Below are positions 8,499 to 16,622 of a stretch of DNA of 64,000 nt, piece after piece. How positions within the stretch are numbered: the stretch's first letter is position 1; each line of letters begins with the position of its first letter. A model generated the notes under the pieces. That model made no database searches. It was not told the origin of the DNA and was given only the letters and a program-made list of their open reading frames with translations. Location: contig NZ_CP091740.1 in NCBI RefSeq assembly GCF_022014595.1, positions 496,001 to 560,000 of the forward strand, written 5' to 3'. Source of the DNA: Solitalea lacus. Lineage in GTDB: Bacteria; Bacteroidota; Bacteroidia; Sphingobacteriales; Sphingobacteriaceae. The position numbers and the translations under genes are program-made.

Positions 8499-8664
8499 AA
8501 CCCCCTCATTTAAATATACATAATTTTAAAAAACAATGAAGAGATTATGATAAGAAATTTAGGTTTGGTGAAAAATATATTCTCGTTAAGCAAATAAACC
8601 AGGTGGTCGAAATGGGCTTTGGGCTTTATAAAACAAGAAGTAGTAAACCGTGAATGATCTACCT

Positions 8665-8796
8665 TTAAACAAAATAGCCGATTAACTGTGCGAATTCATC
8701 GGCTTTAAAGAAACGAAAGGGAACTTTGCGAGGACCATCCGGATCGCATAAAAAAGCTTCACATTGTTGAAGCTTTTTGTGGTCTATGTTTTTCAT
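8665..8796 (-). CDS. Small ORF of 43 residues, unknown
   Basis: This minus-strand frame starts at an ATG (8794-8796) and ends at TAA (8665-8667). The product starts MKNIDHKKLQQCEAF and ends with DEFAQLIGYFV. Composition is protein-like, with mixed charged, aromatic and acidic residues, no low complexity, and two cysteines (positions 12 and 17). It lies 37 bases downstream of the DUF1801 gene on the same strand, so it could be co-transcribed. The palindrome AAAAAGCTTC/GAAGCTTTTT at 8751-8778 lies inside it and could form a hairpin in the message. I do not recognise a family. It may be a chance ORF in an otherwise 400-base gap. Confidence 0.35.
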   Translation of the reverse strand: MKNIDHKKLQQCEAFLCDPDGPRKVPFRFFKADEFAQLIGYFV

Positions 8797-8833
8797 TTTA
8801 GGGTTTGGCGAAGCCGCTCCTCTAAAGTGTCAT

Positions 8834-9229
8834 TTATTTAATTCTTTCCAACAGGCCTTTACGCTTAATTAAGTTCTTGTAATCCCATTGAATATGTCTC
8901 GACTTCTCGATCCATCGTTTCAAATCATTTTTGTTTACCTGACTTAATGCGGTATAGCGAGCTTCGGCGGCTTTAAAGCTGCCTTCATTTTGTAAAGTTT
9001 CTTCATCAAATGATTGTCCGCTCCAAAACAATAAACGAACACAGCTTTTAAGTTTACTATAGCCAACAATTGGGTTCCCATCCAAAAACCAAACGGGATG
9101 AGCATGCCAAATTTTATTTTCGGCATCAGGTAAAATACCACTAATCTCCTGCGATAGCAGATTACATATTGCCCTGTCTTCTTCGTTTAGCTGAGCATTG
9201 TTATAGGTTTGGGTGTCTTTGTTTATCAT
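8834..9229 (-). CDS. DUF1801 (YdhG-like) family protein
   Basis: The 131-residue protein contains the features of DUF1801 proteins: KIWHAHPVWFLDGNPIVGY, followed by VRLLFWSG and a C-terminal helical segment with a Trp (KNDLKRWIEKSR). These are small soluble alpha/beta proteins of unknown biochemical role, common in Bacteroidota. There is no signal peptide or membrane segment. The gene is monocistronic or followed by the 43-codon ORF. The family call is from motif memory; the function is unknown. Confidence 0.8.
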   Translation of the reverse strand: MINKDTQTYNNAQLNEEDRAICNLLSQEISGILPDAENKIWHAHPVWFLDGNPIVGYSKLKSCVRLLFWSGQSFDEETLQNEGSFKAAEARYTALSQVNKNDLKRWIEKSRHIQWDYKNLIKRKGLLERIK

Positions 9230-9383
9230 TTCCCGGTTTTATTTAAAGGTTCTGTATTGTACTGTTCTTTGTTTTTTAGAAACAGAGATGCTCTGCACTA
9301 GTCAGTTGGCTTTATTCTTAGCCAATATAATCGTCAAAACAAAAAACACAAAGCCAGTTAGAGCAATGTTCGCATCAATCGTT

Positions 9384-9710
9384 TTAGCTGGCCATTGCTT
9401 TCAGCCCTATGATTGATGCTATTAAGGTTGTAATAAAGAATAAGCGCCAAAAATCTGCCGGTTCATTAAAGAAAAGGATGCCCATTAGAACTGTGCCAAC
9501 GGCCCCTATGCCGGTCCAAATAGCATAAGCAGTGCCGATAGGTAGGGTTTGTGTGGCTTTCATCAATAATAGCATACTTATGGTTAAACATGCAAGAAAG
9601 CCGCCGTACCACATGGTTGATGCTATTCCGGTAGAGAGTTTTGCTTTTCCTAAACAGGTAGCGAATCCGACTTCAAATAATCCTGCTATTATTAATATGA
9701 TCCAGTTCAT
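9384..9710 (-). CDS. Small multidrug resistance (SMR) family exporter, SugE/Gdx-like
   Basis: The 108-residue protein has four membrane helices. The N-terminus MNWIILIIAGLFEVGFA carries the conserved membrane glutamate (Glu13) that couples proton antiport in SMR proteins, and GTAYAIWTGIGAVGT is the typical helix 3 motif. The SugE-like N-terminus suggests a guanidinium exporter (Gdx) or a quaternary-ammonium exporter; sequence alone does not separate them here. The gap to the Crp-type regulator is only 53 bases, too short for a guanidine riboswitch, so regulation is more likely protein-based. It probably works as an antiparallel dimer in the inner membrane. Confidence 0.9.
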   Translation of the reverse strand: MNWIILIIAGLFEVGFATCLGKAKLSTGIASTMWYGGFLACLTISMLLLMKATQTLPIGTAYAIWTGIGAVGTVLMGILFFNEPADFWRLFFITTLIASIIGLKAMAS

Positions 9711-9763
9711 GGGTGCAAAGGTCGGAGCTAATTTTTAGTTGCCCTTTAACAAATGATAAAAAA

Positions 9764-10327
9764 TCATCGTATTTCAGCCCTTATACGACTTAGGGTAACT
9801 TGGGTAACTCCAAGATAAGATGCAATGTGACTTAACTGAACACGTTGTACTAACTCTGGCTGCTGTTCAAGTAATTCCCGGTACCTCTCTCCTGCTGGTC
9901 TAAACTGTCTGGAAATTAGGCGGGCTTCGGTTTTTATCAGTTCAAGCTCTGCCAATTTACGTCCCCAATTAGCAAGGTGAATATCTTCATTAAATAACTG
10001 ATGGAGAGCTGATGTTTTTAGGTGAAAAAGAGTGCTGTCTTCTAGTAATTCAATGAATTCATAACCGGGTTGGTTTCTGATATAACTGTTGTAAGAAAGC
10101 ACTATGTCACCTTCTTTGCCAAACCAAAAGGTAACTTCGGTTTCAGCCGTGTAGCAATAAGCCCTGGCAATTCCGAAGGCAATGAAATACACATCGGTTT
10201 CAGTTTTATCGGCATGAAACAAGTGGTACCCCTTAGGATAATTCACCATTGAAAGCTGCTTCTGCAACTTTTTCAAAGAACCATCCGGTAATGTATAAAC
10301 GGCTTGTATAATTGATTTAATGTCCAA
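9764..10327 (-). CDS. Crp/Fnr-family transcriptional regulator
   Basis: The 187-residue protein has an N-terminal cyclic-nucleotide-binding-like beta-roll (FHADKTETDVYFIAFGIAR) and a C-terminal winged helix-turn-helix (LSHIASYLGVTQVTLSRIR). It has a single cysteine, so it is not an iron-sulfur FNR sensor and is not an obvious candidate for the nos operator. The start is TTG at 10325-10327; no in-frame ATG precedes it. It sits upstream of the SMR exporter on the same strand with a 53-base gap. Bacteroidota often pair such regulators with a small transporter or stress gene, so control of the exporter is likely but inferred. Confidence 0.88.
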   Translation of the reverse strand: MDIKSIIQAVYTLPDGSLKKLQKQLSMVNYPKGYHLFHADKTETDVYFIAFGIARAYCYTAETEVTFWFGKEGDIVLSYNSYIRNQPGYEFIELLEDSTLFHLKTSALHQLFNEDIHLANWGRKLAELELIKTEARLISRQFRPAGERYRELLEQQPELVQRVQLSHIASYLGVTQVTLSRIRAEIR

Positions 10328-10440
10328 AACTATAAGTAGTAAATGGTAGTTAGCTAATCTTCCTTTTCAATAGGTCAGTAAATTTAGTTATATCTGCGCT
10401 ATGTGTCTGGTATACTGTGGTCAGATTTGTGCCATTTTTC

Positions 10441-10448
10441 TATCTTTG
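10441..10448 (+). promoter_or_regulatory. Bacteroidota -7 element for purD
   Basis: TATCTTTG is an exact match to TAnnTTTG. It gives a leader near 95 bases before the purD ATG. No well-spaced TTTG -33 box is visible. Confidence 0.4.
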
Positions 10449-10547
10449 CACCTATTCTTAATGCACGAATGCATCTTTTCCCCTTTAGATGAATTTCTAA
10501 CGCATTAATCTGTTGGTATTAAATTTAAGAGATTCTATACACTTAAC

Positions 10548-11822
10548 ATGAATATTTTACTTCTCGGATCGGGTGGCCGTGAACACGCCTTTGCATGGAA
10601 AATTTCTCAAAGTAAACAATGCAGCCAATTATTTATTGCACCTGGAAATGCCGGAACGGCTTCTTGCGGACAAAATGTGGCAATCAAAGCAACTGATTTT
10701 GAAGGTATAAAAACGTTTGTGCTTCAAAATGAAATCAAATTAGTAGTTGTTGGACCGGAAGAGCCATTGGTGAAAGGTATCCACGATTTCTTTTTGGCTG
10801 ATGAACAACTGAAATTGATTCCGGTTATTGGTCCTCAGAAATTAGGAGCAACTCTTGAAGGAAGTAAAGATTTCTCTAAGCAGTTTATGAAACGCCATAA
10901 TATTCCAACGGCAGCTTATGCAAGTTTCACTGCAGATAAGTTGGAAGAAGGCCTGAGATATTTAGAAACACAATCGTTACCAATTGTATTGAAAGCGGAT
11001 GGTTTAGCGGCAGGTAAAGGTGTTTTAATTTGCGAATCACTGGAAGATGCTAAGAGCGAATTAACAGCAATGCTAGCTGATGCTAAATTTGGGGATGCCA
11101 GCAAAACCGTAGTTGTTGAGCAGTTTTTGAAAGGGATTGAACTATCAGTATTTGTATTAACAGATGGTATAAGCTATAAATTATTGCCTTCTGCAAAAGA
11201 CTATAAACGAATTGGTGAGGGTGATACTGGTTTAAATACAGGAGGAATGGGTTCAATTTCTCCAGTTCCGTTTGCAAATGAAGCATTTATAAAAAAGGTA
11301 GAAGAACGCATAGTTATCCCTACTGTTGCAGGCTTAAAGAAAGATAATATTCCATATAAGGGCTTTATTTTTATTGGTTTAATGAATGATGGTGGTGAAC
11401 CTTACGTAATTGAATACAACGTTCGAATGGGTGATCCGGAAACCGAAAGTGTATTGCCTCGTATCAAATCCGATTTAGTTGATTTGTTCCTTGGTGTGGC
11501 TAACGAAAATCTTGCTGAAAAATCTTTTGAAGTTGATGAGCGTACTGCAACAACAATTATGTTGGTTTCGGGTGGATATCCTGGCGATTATGAAAAAGGT
11601 AAGGAAATATCAGGATTTGACACGGTTGAAGGTAGTATGGTTTTTCATGCTGGTACCACTCAAAAAGACGGCAAAATAGTTACAGATGGCGGACGTGTAA
11701 TAGCCGTAACTACACTTGGTGCTGATATCCCTTCGGCACTGGCTGTTTCTAACGCGAATGCGAAAAAGATCAGTTTTGATGGTAAATACTATCGTACCGA
11801 TATTGGCTTCGATTTAAAATAG
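10548..11822 (+). CDS. purD: Phosphoribosylamine-glycine ligase
   Basis: PurD joins 5-phosphoribosylamine and glycine with ATP to make GAR in purine synthesis. The 424-residue length is standard. Motifs include the N-terminal LLLGSGGREHAFAWK, the ATP-grasp segment LKADGLAAGKGVLI, GDTGLNTGGMGSISPVPF, and the metal-binding EYNVRMGDPETE. It is a soluble cytoplasmic enzyme. The gene stands alone, with a terminator 23 bases downstream, as is usual when purine genes are dispersed. A consensus -7 promoter lies at 10441. Confidence 0.97.
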   Translation: MNILLLGSGGREHAFAWKISQSKQCSQLFIAPGNAGTASCGQNVAIKATDFEGIKTFVLQNEIKLVVVGPEEPLVKGIHDFFLADEQLKLIPVIGPQKLGATLEGSKDFSKQFMKRHNIPTAAYASFTADKLEEGLRYLETQSLPIVLKADGLAAGKGVLICESLEDAKSELTAMLADAKFGDASKTVVVEQFLKGIELSVFVLTDGISYKLLPSAKDYKRIGEGDTGLNTGGMGSISPVPFANEAFIKKVEERIVIPTVAGLKKDNIPYKGFIFIGLMNDGGEPYVIEYNVRMGDPETESVLPRIKSDLVDLFLGVANENLAEKSFEVDERTATTIMLVSGGYPGDYEKGKEISGFDTVEGSMVFHAGTTQKDGKIVTDGGRVIAVTTLGADIPSALAVSNANAKKISFDGKYYRTDIGFDLK

Positions 11823-11844
11823 ATAAACAATAGTCATTGTGAAT

Positions 11845-11880
11845 AAAACGGTCCGGCAGCTCTTGTTGTCGGGCCGTTTT
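11845..11880 (+). terminator. Rho-independent terminator of purD
   Basis: AAAACGGTCCG at 11845-11855 pairs with CGGGCCGTTTT at 11870-11880, with one G-U pair, followed by a T-rich stretch. Confidence 0.75.
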
Positions 11881-11928
11881 ATGTTTTTATAAAGAAATTC
11901 ATTAGATTGATGAGACAAAACGTTTATT

Positions 11929-12543
11929 ATGAAAATCAGTTTTAGACTCCTTTGCCCATTATTGATTTTAGCCTCACTTTTTACATCTTGTTCTCGTGAA
12001 CTAATTTTTGTGAAAGTAAATCCAGCCATTAAAACTGAAATTACTCATACGGAGTTGAAAAATGATAGTGATTTAGCTGTGAATAATATTGAAGAATCTG
12101 ATTTATTACAAGTGATTAAGGAGGGAAGAGATGTGGATTCAACTTTAAATATCGATATGGCGGTTAATGAACCGCAATTTAATAGGTCCTTAATATCCAA
12201 AACGCCAGATCAGGATTCTGAGCGATCTTTAACCAAAACTTTAAGTCTAGAGAATACAAAACAAAAACAACAGCTTTACTCTAATAAAACTTATCGAAGG
12301 AATTATACTTTCAAAAAACATTATGATTATAAAGTATTAATGCCAGTCCCTCCTCAAAATGGAAAAACTTATTTGGGTGCAGCATTAATGATTGTTGGGG
12401 CAGCCGCAGTATTATTGGGAATTTTTTCAATTACAGGCGGTGCCGGAGCAGTTTGGGCAATAATACTAGGCTCGTTAGCATTCATTGCCGGGGCTGCCTT
12501 CCTGGTTTCTGGCTCCATGTCTAGCCGATACCGAAATAAATAA
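11929..12543 (+). CDS. Putative lipoprotein with C-terminal Gly-rich membrane segments, unknown
   Basis: The 204-residue product begins with an export signal that ends in SLFTSC, a probable lipid-attachment cysteine near residue 21. The middle (about 25-130) is hydrophilic and low in hydrophobic residues, and a Lys/Arg/Tyr patch (RRNYTFKKHYDYK) follows. The last 60 residues form two Gly/Ala-rich hydrophobic segments (ALMIVGAAAVLLGIF and WAIILGSLAFIAGAAFLV), like other Bacteroidota small envelope proteins. I do not recognise a named family. It ends two bases before the convergent arginase-fold gene, so the two transcripts must overlap or terminate within each other. Confidence 0.75.
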   Translation: MKISFRLLCPLLILASLFTSCSRELIFVKVNPAIKTEITHTELKNDSDLAVNNIEESDLLQVIKEGRDVDSTLNIDMAVNEPQFNRSLISKTPDQDSERSLTKTLSLENTKQKQQLYSNKTYRRNYTFKKHYDYKVLMPVPPQNGKTYLGAALMIVGAAAVLLGIFSITGGAGAVWAIILGSLAFIAGAAFLVSGSMSSRYRNK

Positions 12544-12544
12544 T

Positions 12545-13720
12545 TTATATCAATTTCTGATAAGTTCTCCACCAACGATCAGGCATCTCGCCGTTGCTCG
12601 CAATCTGGTAATCATTATAGCTGCAAGGAACTAAGTAAAATCGCTCATTTTTGGTTTTATTTGGGAATGGAACTTGCATCCACCATCTTCCTGTCTTAGG
12701 GCTTTTATAAAAAATAACCTCATGGCTATCTGTTGTTAAGAAAGCGCGGTACTTGGTCATATCCTCTGTTGGATTAAAAGGATAGTCCTGTTTCCGATTA
12801 TAATAACCTTCTATAAAACACCAAATCATTTGGGCTAATAAATGAGCTGTTTGTCCGTTCTTGTCGAAAAGTGGATTTACTTCATAAAAACCAATCGAAA
12901 GTAACTTATCACTCATGCCCGCATAACGGCACAACTGACAAATTTGTTCACCATAAAAGCCGTTAGGGGAAGCATTGCCATTTCCAGGAGCATCGCTTTG
13001 ACGAATTGACGATACGTCAAAACTAATCATGTTGGCGTTTCTAATTATCGGTTCTGCATCTTGCAGGTTTTGATTGATTTCTCCTAAACGATGGGTGTCG
13101 AAATACAATTTATCCATTAAGCGCAGGCTATCTTGGCTCACGAAATAAGTTTGATACCCAATATTACTATAGTTAAACAAGTTGTTCGGCTCGTGTAAGA
13201 TGATGCTGTTTAAGTATGATTTCGAATTGGTTTCTTGATCTTCAGCGGTCGTATCTAAATCAAACTGATTGTCAATAGAAACCAAGTCTACCCTTTGTTC
13301 TATTCCTTCATAAGCCAGGTATTGGGCATAAGTAAGATTCTGCCCGCCTCCAATAATGATTGGAACAATATTTTGTTTCATCAACTCTTCGCAAACAATC
13401 CGTAGTGCAACATAGGTGTCGCGTACTTTTTGTCCTGCCCTAATATTGCCTAAGTCAACAATTTTAGCTTTGAAATCACCTTCTGTAAGTTTATATAAAT
13501 ACTTGCGAACGTGATCGGGAGCAGTTGCGCAACCAGCGTTTCCGATTGAAAGTCGATCTTCCTCAACTCCTACTAATGCAAGGTTCATTCCTTCCAGGTC
13601 AGGGAAATTACCTTCTTCCATAAAAGAGGTAATTACGCTGCCTAAATGGAACGGCTCAAATTTTAATGAGGTATTTATTGATTCAAGATTGATTGGAGAA
13701 AGAAAATCAGACAGATTCAT
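12545..13720 (-). CDS. Arginase/formimidoylglutamase-fold protein with altered metal ligands
   Basis: The 391-residue protein has the ureohydrolase fold signature in order but with substitutions. The GGxH segment is IIGGGQNLTYA (His to Gln), the DAHxD segment is SIDNQFD (His to Gln), and the DxD segment near the C-terminus is SFDVSSIRQSD (second Asp to Ser). Canonical family members bind two Mn ions through these residues. The hutG paralogue at 17199 keeps all of them. This copy therefore probably lacks arginase-type catalysis and may be a structural or regulatory protein. Related genes in other Bacteroidota lie near topA and gliding genes, as I recall, but none of those are seen here. Confidence 0.88.
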   Translation of the reverse strand: MNLSDFLSPINLESINTSLKFEPFHLGSVITSFMEEGNFPDLEGMNLALVGVEEDRLSIGNAGCATAPDHVRKYLYKLTEGDFKAKIVDLGNIRAGQKVRDTYVALRIVCEELMKQNIVPIIIGGGQNLTYAQYLAYEGIEQRVDLVSIDNQFDLDTTAEDQETNSKSYLNSIILHEPNNLFNYSNIGYQTYFVSQDSLRLMDKLYFDTHRLGEINQNLQDAEPIIRNANMISFDVSSIRQSDAPGNGNASPNGFYGEQICQLCRYAGMSDKLLSIGFYEVNPLFDKNGQTAHLLAQMIWCFIEGYYNRKQDYPFNPTEDMTKYRAFLTTDSHEVIFYKSPKTGRWWMQVPFPNKTKNERFYLVPCSYNDYQIASNGEMPDRWWRTYQKLI

Positions 13721-13866
13721 GGGGTACTATGGTTTTTGCAGCAACAAAGTAACGAAGGAAAATGGAAAAAGGAAATGGATTGTGCCTTAATGCTTGATCT
13801 AAGAATTGTAATTTATTTTAAAGTATTGTAAGTCAATGTGATAAAGGCGAAATTTATATTAGTACC

Positions 13867-14193
13867 ATGTCTCTGCCTAAAACCATCAACCCAGGGAGTA
13901 TCAGTTTATTCCCTTGATGACTCAATTAGGAGAACTGTTTACTAAAGAACAGCAGTTAAAGACGTTACTTTACTTTCCATTTACCAGGCTATTTAAAGCA
14001 GAAGAGGAATTGGTCGCAAATAAGGTTGCCTATTGTTATTGCTGTGGTTTCAATAGGAATATTTTTCTTTGTTACTCAGGAGCAAATTGCGGGTAGAATA
14101 TTAGCCCTTATAACTGCATTAACTGCACTTGTGCCTAACGTGCTTAATTTATTGCAAAGCGGAGGTTCCTCAAAAACTAATACACCGACTTAA
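13867..14193 (+). pseudogene. Probable frameshifted small membrane-protein gene
   Basis: Three adjacent reading segments look like one broken gene. Frame 1 starts at ATG 13867 (MSLPKTINPGSISLFP) and stops at 13915. The next frame carries a hydrophilic piece from ATG 13917 (TKEQQLKTLLYFPFTRLF, then KAEEELVANK). From about 14020 frame 1 resumes with a hydrophobic helix (LPIVIAVVSIGIFFFV), then an Ala/Leu-rich helix (ILALITALTALVPNVL), and ends at TAA 14191. Two compensating shifts would give a protein near 105-110 residues with one or two membrane helices. It may instead be sequence error or a short frame-1 gene with a non-ATG start. Confidence 0.35.
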
Positions 14194-14242
14194 AAGAGTC
14201 CTCCCCTAAAATTTCTATCTTGCGGAGGTAAAAAAAATATTT

Positions 14243-15217
14243 ATGATTTTTATCACCGGCGCAACGGGTTTTTTAGGAACTCAATTGGTGCTTGATTTAA
14301 TAAATGCAGGCAATAATGTTAGAGCGCTTAAACGCGCTTCCTCCTCAATTCCTTTCCAACTGCAAAATAAACCAATTGAGTGGGTTGAAGGCGATGTGCT
14401 TGATTATCACTCATTGGAAGATGCAATGCAGGGAGTGATGCATGTCTATCATTGTGCCGCTAAAGTTGCATTAAATCCAAAATATAAGGCTGAAATGTAT
14501 AAAACCAATATTGAAGGCACTGCAAATATTGTTAATGCGTGTTTAGCTATGGGCGTAAAAAAGCTTATGCATGTAAGTTCAATTGCAGCGATTGGTTTTG
14601 CCAAACCTGGTGAGTTGATAACGGAAGATCATAAGTTTGAATACCTGCCTACCAATACTGCATATGCCATTAGTAAGTATGAAAGTGAAAATGAGGTTTG
14701 GCGTGGAGTTGCAGAAGGCTTAGAGGCAGTTGTTGTAAATCCTAGCATTATTTTGGGCATGGACAATTGGGAGCGAGGAAGCGGTCGGTTGTTTGGAGTA
14801 ATAAATAAAGGTAATAAGTTTTATGCTGCAGGCGGTTGTGGCTATGTTGACGTTAGGGATGTAAGTGCCTGTATGATAAAACTGATGGAAACTGAAAAAA
14901 TTACGAACAAGCGTTTTATTTTAAATGCTGATAATCTGAGTTTTAAAGAGTTGTTTGCTCTAATTGCAAATCACCTGAATAAACCTGCGCCATCCATCAA
15001 CATAAAAAAATGGCATTTAGAAATTGGATGGAGAGCAGCTAAGCTTATTTCATGGATTACAGGAAAAGAGCCTGCATTAACCCGTGATACTGCAATTTCA
15101 GCTCCCGTAATCCAGTTCTATTCAAATCAAAGAATTATGAATGCTATTGGTCATTCATTTATTCCGGTTCAACAAAGTATTGTGGATATTGTTGCACGAC
15201 AAAAAACACAGCTTTAA
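14243..15217 (+). CDS. NAD-dependent epimerase/dehydratase (extended SDR) family protein
   Basis: The 324-residue protein has the Rossmann motif GATGFLG at residues 6-12, GDVLDYHSL, and the catalytic-type YAISK near residue 140. Extended SDR proteins act on nucleotide sugars, flavonoid-like ketones or steroid-like substrates. The close match to dihydroflavonol-reductase-like proteins (HVYHCAAKV, VVNPSIILG) does not fix the substrate. It lies 100 bases upstream of the SerB-like/ACT gene on the same strand, but a -7 promoter element between them suggests separate transcription. No signal peptide is present, so it is cytoplasmic. Confidence 0.88.
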   Translation: MIFITGATGFLGTQLVLDLINAGNNVRALKRASSSIPFQLQNKPIEWVEGDVLDYHSLEDAMQGVMHVYHCAAKVALNPKYKAEMYKTNIEGTANIVNACLAMGVKKLMHVSSIAAIGFAKPGELITEDHKFEYLPTNTAYAISKYESENEVWRGVAEGLEAVVVNPSIILGMDNWERGSGRLFGVINKGNKFYAAGGCGYVDVRDVSACMIKLMETEKITNKRFILNADNLSFKELFALIANHLNKPAPSINIKKWHLEIGWRAAKLISWITGKEPALTRDTAISAPVIQFYSNQRIMNAIGHSFIPVQQSIVDIVARQKTQL

Positions 15218-15223
15218 ATCGTT

Positions 15224-15231
15224 TATATTTG
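15224..15231 (+). promoter_or_regulatory. Bacteroidota -7 element before the SerB-like/ACT fusion
   Basis: TATATTTG matches TAnnTTTG exactly. The implied leader is about 80 bases. No clear -33 TTTG at the usual spacing. Confidence 0.35.
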
Positions 15232-15317
15232 TAATAAATACGAAAGTTTATTTCAAAATTAGAAACAATTGTAGATTTTTGTTGTGACTATTAATAGTAA
15301 AGTAAGGAAATAGAGCT

Positions 15318-16610
15318 TTGAAGAACCGATATATCATTGATTTCGACAGTACCTTTACCCAGGTTGAAGCATTAGACGAATTGGTAAAGATTTCGCTAGA
15401 TGGACATCCTGATAAAAATAAAGTATTAAAGCAGATTGAAGACTATACAAATGCCGCCATGGAAGGGCGTTTGTCGTTTACAGAAAGCTTGCGTGAACGC
15501 GTGAAATTGTTAGGCGCTAATGAAGAGCATCTTAAAAAATTGGTTAAGGTATTGAAGAAAAAGGTTTCGAAGTCTTTTTCGCGTAACCGTAAATTCTTTG
15601 AGAAGCATTCTGATGAGGTTTATATCGTCTCAGGCGGCTTTAAGGAATTTATCACTCCGGTTGTAAGTGATTACAAAATCAGACCTGAGAACATTTATGC
15701 GAATACCTTTGAGTTTGACAAGAAAGGAACTATTGTAGGGTATGATACAGAAAACCCGTTGTCTCAGGAAGGTGGCAAGGTAAAGCTCCTGAAGGAACTG
15801 AATTGGGATGGTAACTTATACGGCATTGGCGATGGTTATTCCGATTTTCAACTGAAGGAATCAGGGTTGATTAAAAAATTCTTTGCTTATACTGAAAATA
15901 TTGAAAGATCGAGTGTGGTAAAAAATGCCGATCACATTTTGCCAAGTTTTGATGAGTTTTTGTATGTAAATAATTTGCCAATGGCTATTTCATATCCTAA
16001 GAACAGGATACTTTGTTTATGCCTTGGTGATATTCCTGAAGAGTCAATCAATATTCTGAAAAAGGATGGTTTCTCCATTCGTCATAAATCATCTTTTGAA
16101 GAAAAATATGTAGCGGATGTGGGAATGTTATTGGTTGGTAGTAATGTTATTGTAGAGCCTGAAAAGTTGCAAGTAGCGTCAACACTTAAAACAATTGGTT
16201 TTTTGGGAAGTGCTAAAGATAAGCTGAATCTTGAGTTGTGTACCAAAATGGGGATTGTTGTTTTTGACGATCGTAAGAATAATCCGCGTAATAGTGAATT
16301 CATTCCTAAACGTATGGCCGACTTCATCAATAAAGGATCAAGTTATTTAAGTACCAATTTTCCGAATATTCAGCTGTTAACACAAGAAAAGGCTCATCGC
16401 TTAATACATATTCATCAAAATGTGCCAGGTATAATGGCTCAAATTAATAGTGTAATGGCCAGTCATGGCATTAATATTTTGGCTCAATACCTTAAAACCA
16501 ATGAACATATAGGATATGTAATTACAGATGTAAATACTGAGTACGATAAAAAGGTAATAAAGGCCTTGAAGAAAATTGAGCATACCATTAAGTTCAGGTT
16601 GTTGTATTAG
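15318..16610 (+). CDS. SerB-like HAD phosphatase fused to a truncated SerA-like segment and an ACT domain
   Basis: Residues 1-215 are a HAD-IB phosphatase like phosphoserine phosphatase: IIDFDST (Asp8 nucleophile, Asp10), VSGGF, and GIGDGYSD. Residues 225-340 resemble the outer, substrate-binding part of 3-phosphoglycerate dehydrogenase (RILCLCLGDIPEESINILKK, LKTIGFLGSAKDKLNLELC), but the NAD-binding GxGxxG domain is absent. Residues 355-430 are an ACT domain (VPGIMAQINSVMASHGINI), usually a serine sensor. The start must be TTG at 15318, because an in-frame stop lies 15 bases upstream and the first ATG would delete the nucleophile. Phosphatase activity in serine synthesis is likely; dehydrogenase activity is not. 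Similar proteins occur in relatives, to my knowledge. Confidence 0.87.
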   Translation: MKNRYIIDFDSTFTQVEALDELVKISLDGHPDKNKVLKQIEDYTNAAMEGRLSFTESLRERVKLLGANEEHLKKLVKVLKKKVSKSFSRNRKFFEKHSDEVYIVSGGFKEFITPVVSDYKIRPENIYANTFEFDKKGTIVGYDTENPLSQEGGKVKLLKELNWDGNLYGIGDGYSDFQLKESGLIKKFFAYTENIERSSVVKNADHILPSFDEFLYVNNLPMAISYPKNRILCLCLGDIPEESINILKKDGFSIRHKSSFEEKYVADVGMLLVGSNVIVEPEKLQVASTLKTIGFLGSAKDKLNLELCTKMGIVVFDDRKNNPRNSEFIPKRMADFINKGSSYLSTNFPNIQLLTQEKAHRLIHIHQNVPGIMAQINSVMASHGINILAQYLKTNEHIGYVITDVNTEYDKKVIKALKKIEHTIKFRLLY

Positions 16611-16622
16611 GAATTATTAGAA

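Noticed and set aside
9711-9763. Guanidine riboswitch before the SMR exporter
   Set aside because: The gap to the upstream gene is only 53 bases, too short for ykkC-type or related guanidine aptamers, and no conserved ACGA-type core is seen.
10299-10547. tRNA or small RNA before purD
   Set aside because: I searched by eye for a T-loop GGTTCGA-type motif and a closed acceptor stem and found none; the region is explained by a promoter and leader.
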